Source of the DNA: JAVJUV01 sp040220415
GTDB lineage: Bacteria; Pseudomonadota; Alphaproteobacteria; Rhodobacterales; Rhodobacteraceae
Assembly (NCBI GenBank): GCA_040220415.1
Contig: JAVJUV010000086.1
Coordinates: forward strand, 1-64,000
DNA: 64,000 nucleotides
Reading direction: 5' to 3'
A model generated the notes under the pieces. That model did not search any database and had not been told where the DNA came from. It was given only the letters and a program-made list of their open reading frames with translations. The position numbers and the translations under genes were made by a program. Below are positions 25,375 through 33,597 of the stretch, piece after piece (the stretch's first letter is position 1; each line of letters opens with the position of its first letter).

Positions 25375-25536
25375 ATGCTTGGATGGGCACTGACTTTCCT
25401 CATAATCGCACTCATCGCCGGAGTTTTCGGCTTCGGCGGCATCGCCAGCGCGTCGGCGGGAATCGCACAGATCCTGTTCTTCGTATTCCTGATCCTTTTC
25501 GCGATCGCTCTCATAGCAAGGCTGGTGCGCAGATAG
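25375..25536 (+). CDS. DUF1328 small membrane protein (YtjA-like)
   Basis: The 53-residue protein is almost entirely hydrophobic: MLGWALTFLIIALIAGVFGF, a GGIASASAGIAQ turn, and a second helix ending LIARLVRR. This is the DUF1328/YtjA pattern of two membrane helices. These small proteins are commonly stress-induced in alphaproteobacteria; the mechanism is unknown. AGGGAG precedes the ATG and a near-perfect EcfG-type promoter lies upstream. Confidence 0.85.
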   Translation: MLGWALTFLIIALIAGVFGFGGIASASAGIAQILFFVFLILFAIALIARLVRR

Positions 25537-25863
25537 CGAGCCACCGGCCCAGCCGGCCGGTGGCAACCTTGGGTGCGCACTTCCATGCGCGGCAAACGCC
25601 AGTTCGTCGAAATCGTCCCGCTGGGCGCCTCAGGCGCTCCTGCGGGCGCGACTGCGCCTGACCGCACGTATGGGCAAACCAATTTGGAAGCCGATGACAA
25701 CATCGGCAAGCAGATCGATGTCCACGGCTGCAAGCGCTCGAATTCCGCCCTTGGCGGCATACTGCCTGTCGTGATCTATTGGTTGAGAAAAGGACGAAAC
25801 CCAATCCCGTAAGCACGAGCATCAAGCAGCTCAGGCTGCGCCAGCTATTGTGAAGGGATTGGA
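25537..25863. other. Intergenic region with hairpin, no recognised gene
   Basis: About 327 bases separate the DUF1328 gene and the sulfotransferase gene. An early inverted repeat is described separately. The rest carries open frames on both strands without family resemblance or good ribosome binding sites. One plus-strand stretch near 25730-25790 (SNSALGGILPVV) faintly recalls the C-terminus of IS3-type transposases, but the flanks do not support it. Confidence 0.4.
25540..25564 (+). terminator. Inverted repeat after the DUF1328 gene (possible terminator)
   Basis: A perfect 10-bp stem GCCACCGGCC / GGCCGGTGGC with loop CAGCC begins three bases after the stop codon. It is followed by AACCTTGGG, not a T run, so any termination would be weak or factor-assisted; it could also stabilise the transcript. 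Confidence 0.45.
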
Positions 25864-26649
25864 GTGCGACTCAAGCGGTTGGGTGCGAGCGGGGCATTGA
25901 CGAAACCTACGAAACTGAAAGAACTCGAACGCTGGGTAAATGACAAGAAACGGCGCGTGTCGCCGTTCTTCCGGCGATTTCCTCCTAATCTGGAAACTCG
26001 GTTCATCGTAAGCAGTATTCGATTGCTGGAGAACCGGCAGGCCGTCTACTTCAGAGTTCCCAAAGCTGCCAATTCAACCGTCATCGCAACCATCATGCGC
26101 CATGAAGGCTTCCAGGATCTCAACTTCTCGACAATCGATTCCTTCAAGAAACCCCTGAAGCCTGTCACGAAGTTATCAAGACGTGAGTTGGACGATGTCG
26201 TTCAGAATTGGTTTAAGTTCACGGTTGTCCGAAATCCCTACACGCGCATTTTGTCAGCTTGGCAGGACAAACGGGATTTGTTTGCATGGCTCATCCACCG
26301 GCGACTTGAGCTGTCCTCTGATGCCGAAATCACCCTTGACCTTTTTCTGGCCTATTTGGAGGCAGGAGGAATAAACGACGATCCGCATTGGGCAAGGCAG
26401 ACAGACGTCATTTGTGTTCCGATATCCAAACTGGACAAGGTGGCCAAAGTCGAGTCGCTCGATCGAGATCTTTCGCTCGTAATGGAGCGGATCTACGGCG
26501 AGTCGCATGCGGTTGAAACCTTCCGCCCGCATGCGACAGGAGCAAGCAGTCTGGTGAAGGATATGCCAAAATCGAAGCTCACACGTATCCACAGACTTTA
26601 CGAATCCGATTTCGATCACCTTAGTTATCCGTCAGTTTTCCAAGGCTGA
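25864..26649 (+). CDS. Sulfotransferase family 2-like protein
   Basis: The 261-residue protein has the carbohydrate-sulfotransferase signatures: YFRVPKAANSTVIATIMRHE (5'-phosphosulfate loop) and FTVVRNPYTRILSAWQDK (3'-phosphate site). It would transfer sulfate from PAPS to a glycan. No signal peptide or membrane helix is evident. The frame opens at GTG 25864; the only in-frame ATG is too far inside, so the start is uncertain. Base composition and codon use are visibly less GC-rich than neighbours, suggesting acquisition by transfer. It stands alone. Confidence 0.75.
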   Translation: MRLKRLGASGALTKPTKLKELERWVNDKKRRVSPFFRRFPPNLETRFIVSSIRLLENRQAVYFRVPKAANSTVIATIMRHEGFQDLNFSTIDSFKKPLKPVTKLSRRELDDVVQNWFKFTVVRNPYTRILSAWQDKRDLFAWLIHRRLELSSDAEITLDLFLAYLEAGGINDDPHWARQTDVICVPISKLDKVAKVESLDRDLSLVMERIYGESHAVETFRPHATGASSLVKDMPKSKLTRIHRLYESDFDHLSYPSVFQG

Positions 26650-26920
26650 GGAAACAGAGGTCGACCAGCGAAAATTTACGCCGGAATGGAACCTCTGGTC
26701 GGGTCGCGGGCGCTCTCGCAAAATGTGTGCTCGGTGAAACCCTGTCAGAAGGCGCTTTCGCTTCCCTTAACCACTGAACGAGCTCAAGTGCGTAATAATC
26801 GTCGGACCCCCAGAATTATGGATGCACCTCAAGCCTGCCTCCGCCACCGCCTCTCGCATTTGCGCATTGTCAAAGGCGGCTTCCTGTTCTCAGACTACGG
26901 CCGGCGCCAGGGAGAACGGA

Positions 26921-27907
26921 ATGCAGCAGACCTCATACCAAGAAAGCGGCGGCATCGACGATGTCGCCGCGACACACCTGGTCACGCGCATCCCGCGCGC
27001 GCCGGCCGATGCGACGGTCGACGATGTCCTGAAGCGATTGCGCGGACAGGCCTACGACTGCGCCGACACGGTCTTCGTGGTGGATGCCGAGGAACGCCTC
27101 GTCGGTCTCGTCCGCATAAACGACCTGCTCGCACACGGCGACCGCCGCATCGGCGAGATCATGGAGCCCGAGCACGAGGCCGTCGGCCTGCATGACGATC
27201 AGGAACAGATCGCGTCCCTGGCAATTCGTCTCAACATGATCGCCGTGCCCGTCGTCGACGGCCAGGAGCGGCTTGTCGGCGCGGTTCCGCCGGAAGCCCT
27301 GTTCCGCATCCTCCGAGAGGAACACCTGGAAGACCTGCAAAGGCTCGCGGGTATCACCACCCACGAAGACGGCCCCGACGCGGCGCTGGACGCCCCGCTG
27401 TTCAACAGGTTCTCGCGGCGCCTGCCGTGGCTGGTCTTCGGCCTGGTGGCGTCCTCGCTGATCACCGTCGTGATGGTCGGCTTCGAGGCGGCGCTCGCCA
27501 CGAATGTCTCCGTCGCGTTCTTCGTGCCGGCGCTTGTCTACATCGCGGGCGCGATCGGCACCCAGGCGGTCTCGGTATCGGTCCGGAACCTCTCGGTAGG
27601 ACATGTCGAGATCGGGAAGCTGCTGCGCGATGAACTGATCATAGGCATATCGATCGGGGCCGCATTGGGCGCACTTGCCGGCCTCGCCGTCGTCGTCTTC
27701 TTCGACGACGCGATTCTGGCGCTGGCGCTCGGCCTTGCCGTTCTGACAGGCGGCACCGTCTCGGCCGTCGTCGGGTTCGGGCTTCCCTGGCTGTTTCAGA
27801 AGTTCGGATCGGACCCCGCCCTGGGCAGCGGTCCGATCTGCACGATCATCCAGGACGTCACCAGCCTGTTCATCTACTTTGCGCTGGTCAGCCTGCTGGT
27901 CATCTGA
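26921..27907 (+). CDS. MgtE-like magnesium transporter lacking the N domain
   Basis: The 328-residue protein has two CBS domains (about residues 15-140: TVFVVDAEERLVGLVRINDL and MIAVPVVDGQERLVGAVPPE), a connecting helix, and five membrane helices from about residue 160, including GAIGTQAVSVSVRN and GSGPICTIIQDVTSLFIYF, which match the MgtE pore region. MgtE channels import Mg2+ with CBS-domain gating. The superhelical N domain of full-length MgtE (about 450 residues) is absent. The ATG at 26921 follows GGAGAACGG. It converges on the ectoine operon. Confidence 0.85.
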   Translation: MQQTSYQESGGIDDVAATHLVTRIPRAPADATVDDVLKRLRGQAYDCADTVFVVDAEERLVGLVRINDLLAHGDRRIGEIMEPEHEAVGLHDDQEQIASLAIRLNMIAVPVVDGQERLVGAVPPEALFRILREEHLEDLQRLAGITTHEDGPDAALDAPLFNRFSRRLPWLVFGLVASSLITVVMVGFEAALATNVSVAFFVPALVYIAGAIGTQAVSVSVRNLSVGHVEIGKLLRDELIIGISIGAALGALAGLAVVVFFDDAILALALGLAVLTGGTVSAVVGFGLPWLFQKFGSDPALGSGPICTIIQDVTSLFIYFALVSLLVI

Positions 27908-27935
27908 AGCGGTCCCCGAAGCCCCGGTGACCGCT
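27908..27935. terminator. Hairpin between mgtE-like gene and ask (possible shared terminator)
   Basis: AGCGGTC at 27908-27914 pairs with GACCGCT at 27929-27935 as a 7-bp stem, directly after the transporter stop codon and touching the convergent ask stop codon. No T run follows on either strand. Confidence 0.4.
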
Positions 27936-29358
27936 AGGCGGCCTTCGTCAGCTCCGGATCGGCGCGTTCGGCCAGTTCGGCATGCAAGGCGCGCACCGCC
28001 GGGGCCAGCGCCTCGCGATCCATCACGAACTGGACATCCACGTTCCGCGGACCCTGCGTCGCGCCCACGGCGGACAGGCCCGCGGCGGCAAGCGCCTGCA
28101 GGCCCCGCGACAGAACCGCCAGCCCGCTCAGGTCGCGCCCGATGACAGACACCAGCGACAGCGTGCGCGTCGTGATCTCCGCGGCAGGAAAGATCCGCGC
28201 GATGTCCCTCTCGACCCGGCGCATCGTCTTCAGCGACGTGTCCAGGTAATGCGTGATGGTGTTCGCGTTCGAAACCTTCGAGACGATCCGCACGCCATGC
28301 CGCGCCAGCACGTCGAGGATCGCGGCGTCATAGCCTTTCACGCCGACCATGTCCTGCTCGAAGACCTCCAGCGTCACGATATCCAGGCCGGTCACGATCT
28401 CGACCCCCGGCGCCTCGGCCGGGCAATCGTCGATCAGCGTGCCAGGATCGCCCGGATCGAAGGCATTCGTCACCCGCAGAGGCACGTCGGCCTGCCGCAG
28501 CGTCTTGGCGGCCTTGGGATGGATCGCCTCCATCCCCATGTTCGAAAGCTGGTCGGCCACGTCGTAGTTGGTGCGGCCGATCTTCCGCGCCGCGTCCTCG
28601 CCGACCAGCTTGGGATCGCAGGACGACAGGTGGAACTCCTTGTGGATGATCGCCTCGCTGGCCCCGGTCAGGGCCGCAAGCTGCGAGAACGTCACCTCCG
28701 AGTACCCGCGGTCGAACTCGCCCATAAGCCCCTCGGCGCATTGGGCATAACCGGTGACGATCGGCAATTCCGTCGCCGTGTCGACGCCCTCCAGGGCCTG
28801 TTCGATCCGCTCGTCCAGCGCCAGGCCACCTTCGTCTCGCCACCCGGACAGGTCGACGAAACGGGCGTCCACCCCGCTTCGCTGCAACATCAGCGCCGTG
28901 ACGAAGGCGGAATGCGCCTCGCCCAGCCCCGACAGCAACTCGCGCGTCTGTCCCATGTGTTCGACCAGCCGGAAATGCCCGTACGAGCACAGGCGCTGAA
29001 GATCGATAAGGCAACTGCGCGCGCCGTGCATCCGTTCGTCGACGAAACTGTCGGCCTGCTGGATGTCCGCGGGATGCTCCAGTATCTCGCCATGCGCGGC
29101 CTTCATCGCCTCGCCGACCTCGTCCAGCTTGTCGTGCCAGCCGTGATTGGTGTCGTCGTTGGCGAACAGGGCATAGACGCCCGGCTCGCCCGATTTCTTG
29201 TGCTCCAGCAGCAGGTCGGTGATGCCGCCAAAGGCCGACACCACGAAGATGCGACCGTAGAGGTCGGCATCCTTGCGCTGACCGACGAACAGCGTGTCAC
29301 GCAATTCCCGCAGGCGGGACATCGAGGTTCCGCCGATCTTTTCCACGGTATGGGACAT
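27934..29358 (-). CDS. Aspartate kinase of the ectoine operon (Ask_Ect)
   Basis: The 474-residue kinase starts HTVEKIGGTSMSRL (the K-x-GGTS nucleotide motif) and ends with ACT domains (MVGVKGYDAAILDVLARHGV, LSVVGATQGP). It resembles the ectoine-specific aspartate kinases, with an insertion between motif 1 and the catalytic core (LFVGQRKDADLYGRIFVVSA). It phosphorylates aspartate to feed L-aspartate semialdehyde, the ectoine precursor, avoiding feedback control of the housekeeping enzyme. It is the last gene of ectABC-ask, one base after ectC. Confidence 0.92.
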   Translation of the reverse strand: MSHTVEKIGGTSMSRLRELRDTLFVGQRKDADLYGRIFVVSAFGGITDLLLEHKKSGEPGVYALFANDDTNHGWHDKLDEVGEAMKAAHGEILEHPADIQQADSFVDERMHGARSCLIDLQRLCSYGHFRLVEHMGQTRELLSGLGEAHSAFVTALMLQRSGVDARFVDLSGWRDEGGLALDERIEQALEGVDTATELPIVTGYAQCAEGLMGEFDRGYSEVTFSQLAALTGASEAIIHKEFHLSSCDPKLVGEDAARKIGRTNYDVADQLSNMGMEAIHPKAAKTLRQADVPLRVTNAFDPGDPGTLIDDCPAEAPGVEIVTGLDIVTLEVFEQDMVGVKGYDAAILDVLARHGVRIVSKVSNANTITHYLDTSLKTMRRVERDIARIFPAAEITTRTLSLVSVIGRDLSGLAVLSRGLQALAAAGLSAVGATQGPRNVDVQFVMDREALAPAVRALHAELAERADPELTKAA

Positions 29359-29359
29359 C

Positions 29360-29755
29360 TCAGGCCTCTTCGGGAACGGCGTACGAGCCGTCTTCGCGGT
29401 GAACCTCGTTGCCGGTCACGGGCGGGTTGAACACGCAGGCCATGACCAGTTCCTCGTCGGCCGTCAGCGTATGGCGGTCGTGCTCGTTCAGCGCATACAT
29501 CACGCCCGGCACGATCTCGTGGGTCTCGCCCGTGGCCAGGTCCTTGATCCGCCCCCTGCCCTTCATGCAATAGACGCTCTCGAAGTGGTTCTTGTACTCG
29601 AACGTGTGAACCGAGCCCTCTTCCAGAAACGTGATATGGAACGAAAATCCCATCCCGTCCTCGGCCAGAAGCATCCGGACCGATGTCCACTGCGCGTCCG
29701 AGACGACGCGGTCGCGTTCCCCGTCAACGATCTTGTTGAAGTCGCGTACGATCAT
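29360..29755 (-). CDS. ectC: L-ectoine synthase
   Basis: The 131-residue cupin starts MIVRDFNKIVDGERDRVV and has the EctC core SFHITFLEEGSVHTFEYKNH, followed by YCMKGRGRIKDLATGETHEI and LNEHDRHTL, including metal-binding residues. It cyclises N-gamma-acetyl-diaminobutyrate to ectoine in the cytoplasm. The ATG overlaps the ectB stop by one base (TGATG). Confidence 0.97.
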   Translation of the reverse strand: MIVRDFNKIVDGERDRVVSDAQWTSVRMLLAEDGMGFSFHITFLEEGSVHTFEYKNHFESVYCMKGRGRIKDLATGETHEIVPGVMYALNEHDRHTLTADEELVMACVFNPPVTGNEVHREDGSYAVPEEA

Positions 29756-31053
29756 CAGTGCCTCTCCGCTTCGGTCTTCTCCGCCGCCTTCATCGCGTCG
29801 CGCGCGGCATCCAGCAGGATTTCGAACCCCTTGTGCAGGGTCTCGGGCGGGGTCGTCAGCGGTGCCAGCACCTTGACCACCTGGTCCTCGTTGCCCGAGG
29901 TCTCGATCACCAGACCTTTCTCGTAGGCGCGCGCGCAGATGTCGGATGCCAGCTCGCCCGAGCCGACATCGACGCCCTGCATCAGGCCGCGCCCCTTGAT
30001 CCTGCCATCCGGCACGATGGCCGCAAGTTCGGCCAGTTCATCGTGGATCAGGCCGGACTTCTCGGCCAGTTTCTTCTGAAACGACCCGTCGGCCCAGAAT
30101 TTCTCGATCGCGACGCGGGCGGTGACGAAAGCATGGGTGTTGCCCCGGAACGTCCCGTTGTGCTCGGCCGGGCCGAAGACATCGTGCTCGGGCCGAACCA
30201 GCAGCATCGCCATCGGCAGGCCGAAGCCCGACAGCGACTTGGCCAGCGTGACGATATCCGGTGTCACGCCCATGTTCTCGAAGGAAAAGAACGTCCCCGT
30301 CCGGCCGCAACCGGCCTGGATATCGTCGATGATCAGAAGCGCGCCATGCGCCTTCGCTAGCGCCGCGATCCGCTTGATCCAGTCCTCGCTGGCGGCGTTC
30401 AGACCGCCCTCGCCCTGGACCGTCTCCAGGATGACGGCGGCCGGCGCGTCGATGCCGCCCGACTTGTCCTCCAGCATCGCTTCCAGGAACTCGGCGGTAT
30501 CGGTAGAGCCGGCGAAATACCCGTCGTAGGGCATCCGCGTCACGCCGTTCAGCGTCATTCCGGCAGCCCCCCGGTGATAGCTGTTGCCGGTGGCGGCCAG
30601 CGCGCCCGAGGTCACGCCGTGAAAGCCGTTGGTGAACGCGATGATGTTGGTCCGGCCCGTCACCTTGCGGGCGATCTTCATCGCCGCCTCGACGGCGTTG
30701 GCGCCGGTCGGTCCGGTGAACATCACCCGGTGATCCATCCCGCGCGGCACAAGTATGTGGCGCTCGAAGGCTTGAAGAAACGCGCCCTTGGCGTCCGTAT
30801 GCAGATCCAGCCCGTGCGCGATCCCGTCGCCCGCGATATGCTCGATCAGCGCCGCCTTCATGTCGGGATCGTTGTGGCCGTAGTTCAGCGAGGAACAGCC
30901 GGCCAGGAAATCGATCCAGCGCCGCCCGTCCTCGTCGATCAGCTCCGATCCCTGGGCCGTCGAGAACGTCGCGGGCATCCCGCGGCAATAGGAACGCGCC
31001 TCGCTTTCGCGGCGCTCGTAGATGTCAGGTGTGTCGGTCATGTCCTTGGCCAT
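29755..31053 (-). CDS. ectB: Diaminobutyrate-2-oxoglutarate transaminase
   Basis: The 432-residue PLP enzyme has the class III aminotransferase pattern: MFTGPTGANAVEAAMKIARK, LIIDDIQAGCGRTG and TLAKSLSGFGLPMA with PLP lysine Lys272. It converts aspartate semialdehyde and glutamate to diaminobutyrate. The ATG at 31053 is chosen because AAAGGACG precedes it; an upstream ATG at 31116 would overlap ectA, and another ATG lies four codons inside. It sits 40 bases after ectA. Confidence 0.96.
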   Translation of the reverse strand: MAKDMTDTPDIYERRESEARSYCRGMPATFSTAQGSELIDEDGRRWIDFLAGCSSLNYGHNDPDMKAALIEHIAGDGIAHGLDLHTDAKGAFLQAFERHILVPRGMDHRVMFTGPTGANAVEAAMKIARKVTGRTNIIAFTNGFHGVTSGALAATGNSYHRGAAGMTLNGVTRMPYDGYFAGSTDTAEFLEAMLEDKSGGIDAPAAVILETVQGEGGLNAASEDWIKRIAALAKAHGALLIIDDIQAGCGRTGTFFSFENMGVTPDIVTLAKSLSGFGLPMAMLLVRPEHDVFGPAEHNGTFRGNTHAFVTARVAIEKFWADGSFQKKLAEKSGLIHDELAELAAIVPDGRIKGRGLMQGVDVGSGELASDICARAYEKGLVIETSGNEDQVVKVLAPLTTPPETLHKGFEILLDAARDAMKAAEKTEAERH

Positions 31054-31093
31054 GAAACGTCCTTTCGAAAAACGAATGTCGGTGGAATGAGGT

Positions 31094-31627
31094 TCAGGCC
31101 GCGCGCGCCAGCGCATCGGGCTCGGGCAACGAGATCGTCACCATGTGTTCCGTCGCGTGGCGCCCTTCGAAGTGCGTGTCCTCTTCGAAATGCGGCTCGT
31201 CCGCCAGCTCGCCGCCGATGGCGCAGGCAAAACTGCGGAACAGCGCCCACGATGCGTCGTTGTCTTCGGTGATGGTGGTCTTCAGATGCGTCGCGCCGTC
31301 ACAGGCGTCGCGCTCGATCAGCTCCAGCAGCATCTTCTTGCCCAGGCCCATCCCGCGCGCCTTCGGACCGACGGCCACCTGCCAGACGAACAGCTCTTCG
31401 CTGTCCGGAATCATATAGCCCGAAATCCAGCCCACGATCTCGCCGTCCATCTCGGCCACGACGCACCAGTCGCGGAAATGGTCGGCCTGGACCAGGTTGC
31501 AGTACATCGAATTTTCGTCGAGCGGCTTGCAGGTTTTCACCAGCTCCCAGATTGCGGCCCCGTCCGTCGCGTCAGGTTTGCGCAGGCGGGGCGTCCGGGT
31601 TCGGGGGATATCACTGTCTTTCGGCAT
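31094..31627 (-). CDS. ectA: Diaminobutyrate acetyltransferase
   Basis: The 177-residue GNAT enzyme has EctA features: RKPDATDGAAIWELVKTCKP, LDENSMYCNLVQADHFRDWC and the acetyl-CoA site VAVGPKARGMGLGKKML. It acetylates diaminobutyrate at the gamma amino group. GAGG precedes the ATG. It is the first gene of the operon, and no hydroxylase gene (ectD) is seen in the window, so ectoine rather than hydroxyectoine is the expected product. Confidence 0.95.
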   Translation of the reverse strand: MPKDSDIPRTRTPRLRKPDATDGAAIWELVKTCKPLDENSMYCNLVQADHFRDWCVVAEMDGEIVGWISGYMIPDSEELFVWQVAVGPKARGMGLGKKMLLELIERDACDGATHLKTTITEDNDASWALFRSFACAIGGELADEPHFEEDTHFEGRHATEHMVTISLPEPDALARAA

Positions 31628-31840
31628 CGGCTTGAACCTCGATTTTTTGTTAGAAAAGCTAAATAGTAGACTCGGACAACAACTTCAACATCCAAAGCGA
31701 ATTCTTCTAAATATTGAGACAATGTGCCCGGAACCACACGATCAGCCTCAAAATATTGATTAGCCTTTCAAACCATCAAATCCAGAAAGCTTCGTACGCC
31801 TAAGCACTTACCCGATGATTTCCCGGATTGCGGGTTTTCC
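31628..31840. promoter_or_regulatory. AT-rich divergent control region of ectA and ectR-like gene
   Basis: This gap is markedly AT-rich compared with its surroundings. CTAAATA occurs at 31659-31665 and again at 31707-31713, exactly 48 bases apart; on the minus strand these read TATTTAG. A TATTTAGT-type half-site is reported for EctR1 in methylotrophs, so these could be operator halves. No clear -35/-10 pair could be fixed. Confidence 0.45.
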
Positions 31841-32362
31841 GTGCTTCGTGCCATGCTGATCGCCATGACGCAGGGTGCCCACGACAGAACCGACGAAAGC
31901 CTGATCGCGCTGCGCAGAATCCTGCGCGCGACCGAGCTTTATGCCCGCGACCTCGCCCATGCCGCGGGGCTGACGCCAGCCCAGTTGCGCGTTCTTCAGA
32001 TCGTCGCCGAACGCGGTGGCGCCACGTCCAAGGCGCTTGCGACGCAAATGGGCGTCAGCCAGGCGACCGTCACCGCGCTCATCGACAAGCTGGTCGCCCA
32101 GGGGCTGGTCGAACGCATCCCGTCCGAACTGGACCGCCGCCAGGTCGACATCGCGGTGACCGCCGAAGGCCACAAGCGACTGCAAGTCGCCCCCGACGCG
32201 CTTCAGCAACGCTACGTCCGCGCCTTCGGCAAACTGGCACCCTGGGAACAGGCCCAGCTACTCTCCTCGCTGGAACGGGTCGCCGACATGCTCGACGCGC
32301 GCGGCATCGACGCCTCGCCCGTGCTGACAACCGGCGATATCCGGTCCGGCAAGCGGAAATGA
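31841..32362 (+). CDS. ectR: MarR family regulator, EctR-like
   Basis: The 173-residue protein has a MarR winged helix: LTPAQLRVLQIVAERGGATS, KALATQMGVSQATVTALIDK and the wing LVERIPSELDRRQVDIAVT. Divergent placement beside ectABC-ask matches EctR repressors of ectoine genes. The start is uncertain: GTG at 31841 is the longest, ATG at 31853 and 31865 are equally possible and none has a strong ribosome binding site. Control of ect genes is inferred from position. Confidence 0.85.
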   Translation: MLRAMLIAMTQGAHDRTDESLIALRRILRATELYARDLAHAAGLTPAQLRVLQIVAERGGATSKALATQMGVSQATVTALIDKLVAQGLVERIPSELDRRQVDIAVTAEGHKRLQVAPDALQQRYVRAFGKLAPWEQAQLLSSLERVADMLDARGIDASPVLTTGDIRSGKRK

Positions 32363-32510
32363 TCCTGCGCCGGTCGCTCCGGCGCCCTGTCACATCCCGA
32401 CCTCCCTGGCGGAAAACGCGCGCATCCGGCACAGCCGCCGGTTGCCCATTGCCCGCGAAATCGACAAGGTGATCATGACCGTTTCGTCCGTTTAAGAGGA
32501 AATCGAAAGA

Positions 32511-32810
32511 ATGAAGCCCCGCAGCCTGCTCCTTTTGCCCGCCGCCCTGATCCTTGGTGCATGCGCCGCCGTCGGCGGACCCGATGGATTGTCGGATGAT
32601 CCGGACGCAACGCTGCCCGAAGCCGTCCGGTCGATCGCGGCACCTTACCAGAACCTCGATACGGCGCGCCTGCGCGAAGAGGACGGCTGCTACTGGTATC
32701 TGCACACCGGCCCGGTCGAGTCCACTCTTCTCCCCCTGCGCACCGTCGAAGGGCGCCCGATCTGCACCCGCCCGCAGTCGACCCCCGCAACGGCGGCGGC
32801 CGAAACCTGA
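32511..32810 (+). CDS. Small putative lipoprotein
   Basis: The 99-residue protein begins with a lipoprotein signal: MKPRSLLLLPAALILGACAA, where LGAC is the lipobox and Cys18 the predicted lipidation site. The mature part is short and hydrophilic, with two further cysteines (DGCYWY and PICTRP) that could form a disulfide. AGAGGAAA lies upstream of the ATG. It converges on the L,D-transpeptidase gene, 16 bases away. No family is recognised. Confidence 0.7.
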   Translation: MKPRSLLLLPAALILGACAAVGGPDGLSDDPDATLPEAVRSIAAPYQNLDTARLREEDGCYWYLHTGPVESTLLPLRTVEGRPICTRPQSTPATAAAET

Positions 32811-32826
32811 CAGCCGCGAACCGGCC

Positions 32827-33486
32827 TCAGCTTCTGGCGGTCACATATTCTTCGGGTGGGTACAGGATCGCCGCCGACCCGGTCGCGACGTCCTCGTACA
32901 GCAGGTTGATATGCGCCATGACCATCCGCACGCAGCCTGAACTGGCGCGCGTTCCGATCGAGCGCGGATAAGGCGTGCCGTGGATTCGCAGATAGGTGTC
33001 GCGATCGCCCACGTAGAGATAGAACGCCCGCGACCCCAGTGCGTTATCGGGTCCGGGTTCCATCCCTTCCTCGTACTGCGCATAGATCTCGGGCTCGCGG
33101 CGGATCATGTCCGCGGTCGGGGTCCAGCTTGGCCACTTGGCCTTGCGCCGGATGATGTAGGCACCGGGCTCGTACAACCCGTCCCGGCCGATCGCCACGC
33201 CGTACCGCATCGCGGTTCCGTCGCCCCGGATATGATAGAGATACCGCGCGACGGCATCCACATGGATGTCTCCCGGTGTCAGGCTGGCGTTCGCCTCGAC
33301 ACGGACCGGCAGGAACCGGGGATGCAGTCCCCACGGATTGGACGTGGCCGGATCGAAGTTCGGCGGCGTCACCTGCGCGTCCCAGGCCGCCCACTTTTCC
33401 TGCGACGACTGCGCCAGCGCCCCACCGGGAAGCGCGGGCGAGAACAGCGCTGCCGCCGTGATGATGAAATGGCGTCTGGTCAGCAT
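32827..33486 (-). CDS. L,D-transpeptidase (YkuD domain)
   Basis: The 219-residue protein has an export signal (MLTRRHFIITAAALFSPALP) and a YkuD domain with the catalytic stretch IHGTPYPRSIGTRASSGCVR, Cys185 being the nucleophile. These enzymes make 3-3 peptidoglycan cross-links or attach proteins to peptidoglycan in the periplasm. The ATG at 33486 is preferred to 33513 because AGGAG lies ten bases before it and the signal peptide then starts properly. Confidence 0.9.
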   Translation of the reverse strand: MLTRRHFIITAAALFSPALPGGALAQSSQEKWAAWDAQVTPPNFDPATSNPWGLHPRFLPVRVEANASLTPGDIHVDAVARYLYHIRGDGTAMRYGVAIGRDGLYEPGAYIIRRKAKWPSWTPTADMIRREPEIYAQYEEGMEPGPDNALGSRAFYLYVGDRDTYLRIHGTPYPRSIGTRASSGCVRMVMAHINLLYEDVATGSAAILYPPEEYVTARS

Positions 33487-33597
33487 TCCGGGGGTACTCC
33501 TGTCACCGTGCATGGGTAAGTCCGCTCAGCCGGATCTCGACTGAAGCTGCCTTCTGCCTTCTTCAATGCACAATCGGAAGAAAAGTTCCTTACAACT

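Noticed and set aside
25720..25800. Possible IS3-type transposase remnant
   Set aside because: Only a short stretch (SNSALGGILPVV) resembles the transposase end; upstream residues do not fit and no terminal inverted repeats are visible.
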